5,902 bases of DNA, from the NCBI GenBank assembly GCA_035512595.1, contig DATKDU010000078.1, forward strand, positions 1 through 5,902, given 5' to 3'. A model generated the notes under the pieces. The model worked only from the letters and a program-made list of their open reading frames with translations, was not told the DNA's origin and searched no databases. This stretch comes from DATKDU01 sp035512595 (GTDB taxonomy: Bacteria > Planctomycetota > Planctomycetia > Pirellulales > Pirellulaceae). Of this stretch, positions 1 to 5,540 are shown piece by piece. The number at the start of each line of letters is the position of its first letter. Positions within the stretch are counted from its first letter, which is position 1. The position numbers and the translations under genes were made by a program.

Positions 1-662
1 GTTTCGTTGTCATTTACCTACATGGCGTCCACTTGAATCGGCTGGTCGACAAGCCGGCTTTCATCGAACAGTTCGCGAGACACGGATTACCCGTCGTCGC
101 GCCGATGACACAACGCAGTTGGTGGACCGATCGGATCTGCCACGAATTCGACCAGCAACTGACTGCGGAGCGGCATTTGTTGGACAACGTCTTGCCTTAT
201 GTCGAGCAGCGTTGGGGGGCGAAGGATCGGCAAGTCGCGCTGCTCGGGACAAGCATGGGAGGCCAAGGCGCGCTGCGAATCTCGTATAAACATCCGGGGC
301 GTTTCCCGATCGTCGCGGCCATTTCACCGGCAATCGACTATCAAATTCGCTTCGATGACGACGAGGTGATTCAGCAGATGTACTCCGATCCCGAAGCCGT
401 CCGCCAGGATACTGCCACGCTGCACATTCATCCGCTGAACTGGCCGCGCCATCAATTCTTCAGCTGCGACCCGGCCGATTATCCTTGGTGGGACAGCGCC
501 GATCGATTACGCATGAAGCTCTACTCGTTGGGCGTGCCGCACGAGTGCGATTTGGAAACGTCGGGCGGCGGCCACGGCTTTGCATACTACAGCATCATGG
601 CGGAACGCGCCGTCAACTTTATTGCCGAGCGATTGGATCAAGAGCGCAGGCGAATGGTGTAG
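1..662 (+). CDS. alpha/beta-hydrolase, putative esterase family (3' part, 5' end outside window)
   Basis: This is a serine hydrolase of the alpha/beta-hydrolase fold, closest in style to the putative esterase family (esterase D / feruloyl esterase-like, PF00756). The natural substrate cannot be told from sequence. The frame is open from base 3 to the TAG at 660-662. Before the first possible TTG start (33-35) it reads VVIYLHGVHLN, which holds the HG oxyanion-hole motif of this fold, so the true start lies upstream and the TTG is internal. The nucleophile elbow is GTSMGG, with the serine codon at 252-254. The histidine is in SGGGHGF (573-575), at the usual place near the C-terminus. The acid is probably an Asp in the segment SCDPADYPWWDSAD (about 460-500). 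No signal peptide can be judged because the N-terminus is missing. It converges with the ankyrin gene, and a stem-loop starts 10 bp after its stop. Confidence 0.88.
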   Translation, partial: FVVIYLHGVHLNRLVDKPAFIEQFARHGLPVVAPMTQRSWWTDRICHEFDQQLTAERHLLDNVLPYVEQRWGAKDRQVALLGTSMGGQGALRISYKHPGRFPIVAAISPAIDYQIRFDDDEVIQQMYSDPEAVRQDTATLHIHPLNWPRHQFFSCDPADYPWWDSADRLRMKLYSLGVPHECDLETSGGGHGFAYYSIMAERAVNFIAERLDQERRRMV

Positions 663-670
663 CCAGGAAA

Positions 671-746
671 AGCAGACACTCAACAATTCCCGTGGTCAGT
701 TGTCGACTTTTCGGCCAGTCGCAGGAATGGAACTGTTGAGTGTCTG
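671..746. repeat. stem-loop repeat, copy 1
   Basis: An imperfect inverted repeat: left arm CAGACACTCAACAATTCC (673-690), right arm GGAACTGTTGAGTGTCTG (729-746). The arms are complementary at 17 of 18 positions, with one A/C mismatch. The 38-base interior contains a nested GGAAT (724-728) that can compete for the ATTCC end of the left arm. The same arms occur again at 3713-3767 in the same orientation, with a different and shorter interior. It lies between the convergent esterase and ankyrin genes. It could be a dispersed non-autonomous or REP-like element, or simply a reused terminator; no transposase is nearby. Confidence 0.85.
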
Positions 747-760
747 ATTTTGATTTTCTT
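673..760 (+). terminator. probable Rho-independent terminator of the esterase gene, possibly bidirectional
   Basis: The stem of repeat copy 1 begins 10 bp after the esterase stop and is followed on the + strand by a T-rich run (ATTTTGATTTTCTT, 747-760). On the - strand the same stem comes 41 bp after the ankyrin stop and is followed by CTTTTCC, a weaker T-rich tail. A long stem with T-rich flanks between two convergent genes is the usual form of a shared terminator. The long loop and the A/C mismatch make this less than certain. Confidence 0.5.
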
Positions 761-786
761 GTCGGTATTCGCGTTCCGACGCGCTA

Positions 787-3537
787 TCAGATTCCGACAT
801 CCCAGATCCAGTGGAAAAAGTAGAGCACCCCGTTCTTCTCATCGTGCACCATGATTCGCCAGAAATGGGCGCTAATGCCGGTGTCGTCACGGTTGCCCGG
901 CCACGCATACCAGGTGATCTTTTCGAAGTCCGGCTTCGGCCAGTCTTTCGGATAGCGGTCAAACATCCGGGCTGTCTCCTTCGCCTTCGCACATATCCTT
1001 TTCAGCTCGAACGCCTTGATATGGGCGTCGATGGCGGCTTTGTCGGCCCGCATCCTCCAGTAAAACCCGCCTTCCATGTCGGGGTTTTCTGCGTCGGGGT
1101 CTGCGTACCGCACATCGACAGACTTCGGCGGAGCGCCGCGCTCGTGCAGCTCGTCGATCACTTGGACAAGTTCGCGCGGCCAATCCTTTTTCGGACGCGA
1201 TTCGCCCGCAGAGGTGCTGTCTGCCCCTGGCGTGCCGTCGTCCGTCAACGCGCGATCAGCAATGCCCAGTACGGGCGACGCGCTCGGAAAACGCTCTGCC
1301 GGATACCAATGTTCGACAACCATGCGGCGGCCGACGGGGGTCCAGCGTTCGAGCCTGTCGTCATCGAACGTGATCACGAGCGCACCGTCCTTCATCACCG
1401 CCCAGCCGGCGGAGCTCCGCTTCGGCTCGGCGACAGTGGCCGTTCCCTCACGTCGGATAATGCACGTCTCGACGACACCGTTGGCAAATTCAATCTTCCA
1501 CCGGCCGACGGGCAGGTTCTCCGGTTTCTGCACTTCCTGCTCCCGTAGAAGATCTGCAGGAGTTTGTCCGAGACTGTTCTTCGTATTCGGCTTTGCGCGG
1601 TGCTGACTGAGCGCTTGTTCGCGCAGCAGGTCTGCGGAAGTTTGACCGAGGCTGTTCTTGATGTTCGGGTTTGCCCCGTGCTGACTGAGCAGGTCCATCA
1701 ACTCCGTGTTTCCCGCGACGGCGGCGTGGTGCAGGGGTGTGAAGCCGTCGGGCCGCGGCCGGCGTGTCGGGGGCGCACGGTCCCGGATATTCGGGTCCGC
1801 GCCGTGCTCCAGCAGCAGCCGCGTGAGTTCCACGTCGCCGGCGATCACCGTCATGTGCAGAGGGGCTCGCTGGCCGAGGGCCATTAAGAGCGGTTCATCG
1901 AGCCTCGCCTTGGGGTGGACAATCAGCGCCGCGGCGATGCGCCGCATCGTCTGCCGTCGCTCCTGTGCGCGCTCCTTCTGTTCGGGCGTCAGCTCGGTCT
2001 CGGCGGTGCGCCACGTGGCCGACAAGACGGCGAGCAAGAGCGGGCTGGCACTGCCCGTCGAGCGCGCGCCGCGGGCGAATGGTCGCCCGGCCTCGGCCGT
2101 GGGACCGTTCGAATTCGCGCCCGCCTCCAGCAGGATCCGCACCACGTCCTCGTGCTGCCGGGATACCGCAGCATACAAGGGCGTGTGGCCGCTCTTGTTC
2201 CGGGCCTCGATGTTCGCCTCGTACTTCAGCAGGAGCTTCACGGTGCCGGCATGCCCCCGGTACGCGGCCTCATACAGAGGCGTGGCGGATTCGATGCCGC
2301 GAGCGTTGACCTGAGCCCCCTGGTCCAGCAACTGGCCCGCGATCTTCTCATGGCCATGGAAAGCCGCCCAGAAAAGGGGCGTTCCGCCGTGCTCGTGCTC
2401 CGCATCGACAAGCTTTGGCTCGGCCTTGACGGCTTTGGCTACGTCGTCGAAGCGGCCCTCGGCGATGGCCAGGAACAATGCCTGCCGAACGTCCTGCGTG
2501 CCTTGCTGCTGCTCGGCACCGTCCTCGCCTCTCAAGTGCCGGGCCGGCAGATCCGGCGAGACTCCCGGAACTCTGATCCACGGCGAGAGCAGGAACACCT
2601 CCAACTCGTACTCGTCGTCCTTTGCGGCGGGGTCGGGATCGACGGACGCATATATCGGATACCCCAGATTGGAGTGATAGATGATGGTCAATCGATCGGC
2701 GCCGTTGTCCGCTTCTTTCCGAAGTTGTCCGAACAGGTCGTCGATGGTCCGCAGAAACAGTTCCCGGCCGCGCTCCGAAAGCTCTTTTCCGGTGCGGGTG
2801 AACCGGGCCGAGATGGCCTTGTCCCCTTCGACCTCCACGGTGACCGATCCGTAATCGATTTTGGCGCATTCGCACGCGTACTGGACCACATAGCGGTAGG
2901 CGTTGCCATTACCGCGGGTCTGTTTCCACAGCTCCCATTGCTTTTCGATTTCCGCTACCGCTGAATTGTTGGTGCGAGCGGCCTCGGAGCTTTCCGCGGC
3001 AGGGCGTAGATCGCCGAATCGGCGTGGCGACTCCGGCTGATCGGACGCTGGCTCAATCTCGGCCGGCTCCGATCCGGCGCCATCCGTCGCCGCGTTCGCG
3101 AGCAGCGTGCCGATCGAAATCCTGAAGCCGGCAAATCGACCGATGGCCGGCTGTCGCTCAAAGGGTTCGCTCCAGAGGATCAATTCCCCGTCGTCCACCA
3201 TGCCGGAGCGGAAGATGAGCCCCATGCGTCCGCCCTGCTCGGCATCTCGTTCCAGACCGAGGGTCGCTTCCAGCCGGCCCGCGGGACTTGTGCTCCTGGT
3301 GAGCTTGAGATTGGCATGGCTGAACTTTTTCGCGGCCTCAGGATTAAGGAGAACGTGGATCATGACATCCTCGCCGCTCCGGCCGATCTTGATCTCATAG
3401 CCGAAGTCAGCGGGCTTGATGCTCTGGTCCGAGCCGTCGAGCGGAACCAGCCGCCCGTCGGCCAAGACTGACGGAACAAGTGCCAGGTATAGAAGCAGCG
3501 CGGAAACGCTAATCCGAAATCTGAGGAAAGTGATCAT
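787..3537 (-). CDS. secreted multidomain ankyrin-repeat protein with DUF6174-like domain
   Basis: A 916-aa exported protein of unknown function; the ankyrin part suggests protein binding. I chose the ATG at 3535-3537 because GAGGGA (3546-3551 on this strand) precedes it at good spacing and it directly yields a signal peptide: MITFLRFR, a hydrophobic core at residues 10-24, and cleavage after VLA (about residue 26). An in-frame ATG at 3565-3567 would add ten residues but has a poorer ribosome binding site. In order I see a beta-rich unknown region (27-150); an acidic linker; a DUF6174-like domain (about 199-317: Tyr-rich start, CEC at 222-224, the GYP and DDE motifs typical of that family); ankyrin repeats at about 351-478; a charged insertion (479-530); further repeats to about 630; a duplicated half-repeat (617-668); a beta-rich segment (674-755, rich in Trp and Val); a low-complexity linker; and a Trp/Tyr-rich C-terminal domain (784-916). 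It is monocistronic, with repeats on both sides. Confidence 0.92.
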   Translation of the reverse strand: MITFLRFRISVSALLLYLALVPSVLADGRLVPLDGSDQSIKPADFGYEIKIGRSGEDVMIHVLLNPEAAKKFSHANLKLTRSTSPAGRLEATLGLERDAEQGGRMGLIFRSGMVDDGELILWSEPFERQPAIGRFAGFRISIGTLLANAATDGAGSEPAEIEPASDQPESPRRFGDLRPAAESSEAARTNNSAVAEIEKQWELWKQTRGNGNAYRYVVQYACECAKIDYGSVTVEVEGDKAISARFTRTGKELSERGRELFLRTIDDLFGQLRKEADNGADRLTIIYHSNLGYPIYASVDPDPAAKDDEYELEVFLLSPWIRVPGVSPDLPARHLRGEDGAEQQQGTQDVRQALFLAIAEGRFDDVAKAVKAEPKLVDAEHEHGGTPLFWAAFHGHEKIAGQLLDQGAQVNARGIESATPLYEAAYRGHAGTVKLLLKYEANIEARNKSGHTPLYAAVSRQHEDVVRILLEAGANSNGPTAEAGRPFARGARSTGSASPLLLAVLSATWRTAETELTPEQKERAQERRQTMRRIAAALIVHPKARLDEPLLMALGQRAPLHMTVIAGDVELTRLLLEHGADPNIRDRAPPTRRPRPDGFTPLHHAAVAGNTELMDLLSQHGANPNIKNSLGQTSADLLREQALSQHRAKPNTKNSLGQTPADLLREQEVQKPENLPVGRWKIEFANGVVETCIIRREGTATVAEPKRSSAGWAVMKDGALVITFDDDRLERWTPVGRRMVVEHWYPAERFPSASPVLGIADRALTDDGTPGADSTSAGESRPKKDWPRELVQVIDELHERGAPPKSVDVRYADPDAENPDMEGGFYWRMRADKAAIDAHIKAFELKRICAKAKETARMFDRYPKDWPKPDFEKITWYAWPGNRDDTGISAHFWRIMVHDEKNGVLYFFHWIWDVGI
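1534..1689 (-). repeat. 78-bp in-frame tandem duplication inside the ankyrin gene
   Basis: Two adjacent 78-bp units, 1612-1689 (first in the reading direction) and 1534-1611. I count 60 of 78 bases identical. They encode 26-residue units that both start LSQH and end ADLLREQ, differing at five residues (G/R, N/K, I/T, S/P, A/E). Each unit covers the tail of one ankyrin repeat and the start of the next (NSLGQT.ADLL), so the duplication adds about 26 residues rather than a full 33-residue repeat and loses the second helix pair. Confidence 0.9.
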
Positions 3538-3542
3538 GCGTT

Positions 3543-3552
3543 GATCCCTCGC
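3543..3552 (-). promoter_or_regulatory. ribosome binding site of the ankyrin gene, complementary to upstream leader
   Basis: On the - strand GCGAGGGATC (3552 to 3543) holds the GAGG Shine-Dalgarno core, about 9 bases before the ATG at 3537. The segment GATCCCTTCGC (3659 to 3649) about 100 bases upstream can pair with all ten bases with a single bulged T, so a transcript starting above 3659 could hide this site. The Shine-Dalgarno call is well supported; the pairing is a hypothesis. Confidence 0.5.
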
Positions 3553-3712
3553 ATCAAGGAGTTTCATGGGCCACCGTCTCTGCAGTATGACGAAATCCAG
3601 CGCGGTTTAGTTTCGCCACGTTTCAACCTGTTACAAAGGCCAGACAGCGCGAAGGGATCGGATTGGGAAGCGGCAAAGTCGACATAAGCCAGTGGAACCA
3701 AATGAGAAACGG

Positions 3713-3767
3713 AGCAGACACTCAACAATTCCCCCACTTGGGAATGATTAGAACTGTTGAGTGTCTG
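3713..3767. repeat. stem-loop repeat, copy 2
   Basis: The same element as at 671-746: left arm CAGACACTCAACAATTCC (3715-3732), right arm GAACTGTTGAGTGTCTG (3751-3767), interior of 18 bases. A nested ATTCCC (3728-3733) / GGGAAT (3740-3745) stem is also present, so the element can fold two ways. It lies 40 bp past the stop of the 93-aa gene on the - strand and could terminate it; the bases after the stem on that strand (CTCCGTTTCTCATTT) are moderately T-rich. It also lies upstream of the ankyrin gene. Confidence 0.85.
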
Positions 3768-3787
3768 GTTTATGCCTGGTTTATGCC
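3766..3787. repeat. 11-bp perfect tandem duplication
   Basis: TGGTTTATGCC occurs twice head to tail (3766-3776 and 3777-3787). The first copy begins inside the last bases of stem-loop copy 2 and the pair ends 19 bp before the stop codon of the 93-aa gene. It is probably a replication slip; no function is evident. Confidence 0.8.
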
Positions 3788-3806
3788 TTGCGAAGCGTTA
3801 CAAAGA

Positions 3807-4088
3807 CTATCCGTCCACCGCTTGTTTCAAGGACAGCCGCGCCTTGGACTGCATTATTTCCACGAGCGACGTGACGCGTTCGTATTCGTCGAGTACCGTT
3901 CTCTCGTCGGCGGTCAGCGACCCCGCCCGGGCCTTTGCGGCAAGTGCGTTGACCTGCTCACAATCGTCCGGAGGCAGCTTGTACTCCAGGATCTCGCGTG
4001 CGGCCTCGGGCGTCATGCGACCGTGTTCCGGCATGATAATCCGAGCCAGAATTTCGGCACCGCTGTCTGGTGTGGTCATCGAGCTCAT
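3807..4088 (-). CDS. small conserved-type hypothetical protein (93 aa)
   Basis: A 93-residue soluble protein without signal peptide or membrane segment and with no assigned function. The sequence is mostly helical and charged: an N-terminal half with TPEAAREILEYKLPPDD and a C-terminal half with LAAKARAGSLTADERTVLDEYER followed by a helix ending MQSKARLSLK. This ALA-K-G-LT-EE-DEYE...QSKAR pattern resembles a small protein family I associate with planctomycete genomes, often found next to HNH-type nuclease genes; no such partner is present here. The ATG at 4086-4088 follows a modest CGAGAA site 5 bases upstream, and an excellent extended -10 element stands 28 bp before it. Stem-loop copy 2 lies after its stop. 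The open + strand frame across the same DNA is a shadow. Confidence 0.72.
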   Translation of the reverse strand: MSSMTTPDSGAEILARIIMPEHGRMTPEAAREILEYKLPPDDCEQVNALAAKARAGSLTADERTVLDEYERVTSLVEIMQSKARLSLKQAVDG

Positions 4089-4116
4089 AGCAATTCTCGC
4101 GGGAATGGGTTTGCTG

Positions 4117-4125
4117 ATTATAGCA
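4117..4125 (-). promoter_or_regulatory. extended -10 promoter element of the 93-aa gene
   Basis: On the - strand TGCTATAAT reads from 4125 to 4117: a perfect TATAAT hexamer with the TGn extension directly before it. No good -35 is seen at 16-18 bp, which extended -10 promoters can do without. It would start RNA near 4110, giving a leader of about 20 bases that carries the CGAGAA ribosome binding site. Confidence 0.5.
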
Positions 4126-4175
4126 CGTCTTATGGCACACGTTGACGATTAAGCACGCCCAGCCTGCTTGCTCCC

Positions 4176-4273
4176 GTAGGTCACGCGTTGCGTGACGGAA
4201 TGCGGTCAACTTCTCGACGTGAGTACACTCCGTTCGCTACCGACCAATCCCTGTCATGCAGAGCATGACCTAC
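4176..4273. repeat. twin-hairpin element A (98 bp)
   Basis: The outer arms GTAGGTCACGC (4176-4186) and GCATGACCTAC (4263-4273) are inverted repeats with one mismatch. Each end is also a perfect hairpin by itself: GTCACGC-GTT-GCGTGAC (4180-4196) and GTCATGC-AGA-GCATGAC (4253-4269), 7-bp stems with 3-base loops. The middle (4197-4252) has no clear structure. No coding capacity. Perhaps a non-autonomous mobile element or a paired REP-type element. Confidence 0.72.
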
Positions 4274-4286
4274 TTCACTGTCCCTC

Positions 4287-4366
4287 GTGTGCCACTGCTT
4301 GCTCGCAAGCAGTGAACGGGCAGGGGACAGCACTGCTTCTCCGAAGACTCCGAAGCAGTGGCACAC
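4287..4366. repeat. twin-hairpin element B (80 bp)
   Basis: The outer arms GTGTGCCACTGCTT (4287-4300) and AAGCAGTGGCACAC (4353-4366) are perfect 14-bp inverted repeats. The left end is itself a hairpin (CACTGCTTGC-TC-GCAAGCAGTG, 4293-4314), and so is the right end (CACTGCTT 4331-4338 with AAGCAGTG 4353-4360), whose loop holds a direct repeat CTCCGAAG (4339-4346, 4348-4355). CTGTCCC (4278-4284) and GGGACAG (4324-4330) can also enclose the left hairpin. It resembles palindromic repeats I recall from planctomycete genomes. It stands 13 bp from element A. Confidence 0.78.
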
Positions 4367-4385
4367 CTTGCATCGTTCAAAGCAG

Positions 4386-4491
4386 GGCCACCCAGCCCAA
4401 AGTGGCCATGCGGCGATTGCCGGGACGCGATGGTTTGGGGCCATGCACTGGCGGGTCGGGTGGCACGCCCTGAGTCTTCGAAGGGCGTGGC
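4386..4491. repeat. hairpin-rich segment C
   Basis: The left part folds as GGCCAC (4386-4391) with GTGGCC (4402-4407). The right part folds as CACGCCCT (4464-4471) with AGGGCGTG (4482-4489) around a 10-base loop. GCCACCC (4387-4393) can also pair with GGGTGGC (4458-4464), and CCCAAA (4396-4401) with TTTGGG (4434-4439). It is less regular than elements A and B, so its borders are uncertain. The right hairpin ends 36 bp from the 3' end of the Uma2 gene, but has no T-run to mark it as an intrinsic terminator. Confidence 0.5.
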
Positions 4492-4525
4492 TGACATGCG
4501 AGGAAACACCGCCGTCCGTCCGATC

Positions 4526-5146
4526 CTACTCGTTGGCTGCCGCAAAGACCACCGCGACGTCGATCGTGAGTCCTTCGAGGAGTAGCGACGCGGCGAATTC
4601 TCCCGGCTTGTAGACGCCGACTTCCGCGTACCGCTGCCCGGCGGATTCGAGCTTGTAGACCGTGATCGTGGCGGTACGCGGATCGACGATCCAGTACTCG
4701 GGAATCCCCGCCTCGGCGTATTCGTGTAATTTCGTTTCTAAGTCGCGTTTCGGATCGCTCTTGCTAACAACCTCGACAGCAAGGTCAGCTCCCATCCAAT
4801 AGTCATCGGAGCGACGCGATTTGTTTGACTCCAGCATGAAGACAACATCGGGTTCGCGGATCGTGCCGTCCCACAGTTTGACACGCAGCGGAGCGGCGGC
4901 GACGGAGCCTAGTTTTCTATCCGATACGAAGCTGTAAATTTGGCGATACAGAAACAATGAGATGAATTGATGCGATTGAGTCGGCATCGGTAGCACCTCC
5001 AGCTTGCCGTTTGATAGTTCGATCAGCCGGTTTGTCTGGAGCAAGAGATACTCGGCCTCCGACCAGTGCCCTTGGCGGGGAAAGAGTTCCGTAATCTCCC
5101 AGGTGGGATCACCAATCGCAGATTCGATCGGTTGAGTTGATTGCAT
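4526..5146 (-). CDS. Uma2 family protein (DUF820, PD-(D/E)XK nuclease fold)
   Basis: A 206-aa member of the Uma2/DUF820 family (PF05685), which has a restriction-endonuclease-like fold; its members are often annotated as putative nucleases, and their biological role is largely unknown. Visible motifs are an N-terminal WSEAEYLLL helix, ELSNGKLEVLPMPTQSHQ with Glu50, REPDVVFM with Asp100, LAVEVVSKSD with Glu125, then RDLETKLHEYAEAGIPEYWIVDP with Lys139. Asp100, Glu125 and Lys139 fit the usual metal-binding and catalytic positions, so the site looks intact. Length is normal for the family. The ATG at 5144-5146 is well fixed by GGAGGA (5154-5159 on this strand) 7 bases before it. The gene appears to be transcribed alone; the family is often dispersed in many copies per genome in cyanobacteria and planctomycetes. 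Confidence 0.93.
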   Translation of the reverse strand: MQSTQPIESAIGDPTWEITELFPRQGHWSEAEYLLLQTNRLIELSNGKLEVLPMPTQSHQFISLFLYRQIYSFVSDRKLGSVAAAPLRVKLWDGTIREPDVVFMLESNKSRRSDDYWMGADLAVEVVSKSDPKRDLETKLHEYAEAGIPEYWIVDPRTATITVYKLESAGQRYAEVGVYKPGEFAASLLLEGLTIDVAVVFAAANE

Positions 5147-5176
5147 CGTTCATTCCTCCGTTGAAGGTCCTTGATC

Positions 5177-5182
5177 AGTATA
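5177..5182 (-). promoter_or_regulatory. possible -10 element of the Uma2 gene
   Basis: TATACT on the - strand, 31 bp before the start codon and about 17 bp before the GGAGGA ribosome binding site. I see no matching -35 hexamer and no TGn extension, so this rests on one hexamer and its position. Confidence 0.28.
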
Positions 5183-5445
5183 GCGAGGCGTACATGACTG
5201 CGGCTACTCTTCGTTGCCGTTTTAGCGGAACGGCGCAAGCCGACCGGCACCGAGAAATTGGTGGACTTGCGCCACGTGCTAGCCACAGGCCACAGCCTGG
5301 AAATCGCTCGATTCAAGGCCCGCGGCTAGCGCCGTCGGCTCACCAAAGCATCTCGCCAATCGTTTCAAACCACGGTCTGCGATGGCGAATGACGCCGCGA
5401 CGTTTCACGGCTGAATCGCAACTTCTTGCATTACCTGATTGTGAC

Positions 5446-5481
5446 GCCTAAGCGATTGTTTTTCAGCGCGCGGGATACCGC
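5446..5481 (-). pseudogene. degenerate second copy of the sucD 3' end
   Basis: These 36 bases align without gaps to 5545-5580, which cover the last codons and stop of sucD; I count 30 identities. Read on the - strand in the corresponding frame they give AVSRALKNNRL, against the genuine ending AVARAMKNKR-stop, and the stop codon has become TTA. The copies are exactly 99 bp apart. It may be the remnant of a duplicated sucD tail or an old direct repeat left by an insertion at the gene end. The fragment is too short to be functional. Confidence 0.55.
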
Positions 5482-5486
5482 CCTTG

Positions 5487-5540
5487 TTTCCGGTCACGGA
5501 GTGCCCGGTCTACTTTTCGGTCACGGAGTGGCCGGTCTGC
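5487..5540. repeat. 27-bp tandem repeat, two units
   Basis: Units 5487-5513 and 5514-5540 differ at three positions only (24 of 27 identical). Both contain CGGTCACGGAGTG followed by CCGGTCT. In the second unit CGGTCAC-GGA-GTGGCCG forms a small 7-bp stem with one G-T pair; in the first unit one base change breaks it. The array lies between the sucD stop and the degenerate sucD tail copy. Confidence 0.82.

Larger units (their letters stand above)
4089..4525. other. 437-bp gene-free spacer filled with palindromic elements
   Basis: No convincing gene is present on either strand; the open frames here have no plausible ribosome binding sites and cross the palindromes. From left to right it holds the promoter of the 93-aa gene, twin-hairpin element A (4176-4273), twin-hairpin element B (4287-4366), and a third hairpin-rich segment C (about 4386-4491). 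The last 34 bases lead to the Uma2 stop codon. It is probably a collecting site for dispersed repeats. Confidence 0.7.

Noticed and set aside
33..35. TTG as the start codon of the esterase
   Set aside because: The frame is open upstream and already encodes the conserved HG oxyanion motif, so this codon is internal.
811..1548. 245-aa open frame on the + strand
   Set aside because: It is antisense to the ankyrin gene; the protein shows no domain and mirrors the GC-rich codons of the opposite strand.
1915..2964. 349-aa open frame on the + strand
   Set aside because: Antisense to the ankyrin repeats and the DUF6174-like region; rich in Arg, Gly and Leu as expected of a shadow frame, with no recognisable motif.
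3568..3660. Promoter for the ankyrin gene (TTGAAA, CATACT and similar hexamers)
   Set aside because: No -35 and -10 pair with acceptable spacing could be found; single hexamers are too common to call.
3663..4145. 160-aa open frame on the + strand
   Set aside because: It runs across stem-loop copy 2 and antisense to the 93-aa gene, which has the better promoter, ribosome binding site and family-like sequence.
4176..4491. CRISPR array
   Set aside because: The repeats are different palindromes at irregular spacing, with no constant repeat-spacer unit and no cas gene.
4192..4613. Several open frames of 75-108 aa on both strands in the spacer
   Set aside because: They cross the palindromic elements, lack ribosome binding sites, and give low-complexity Arg/Ser/Ala-rich proteins.
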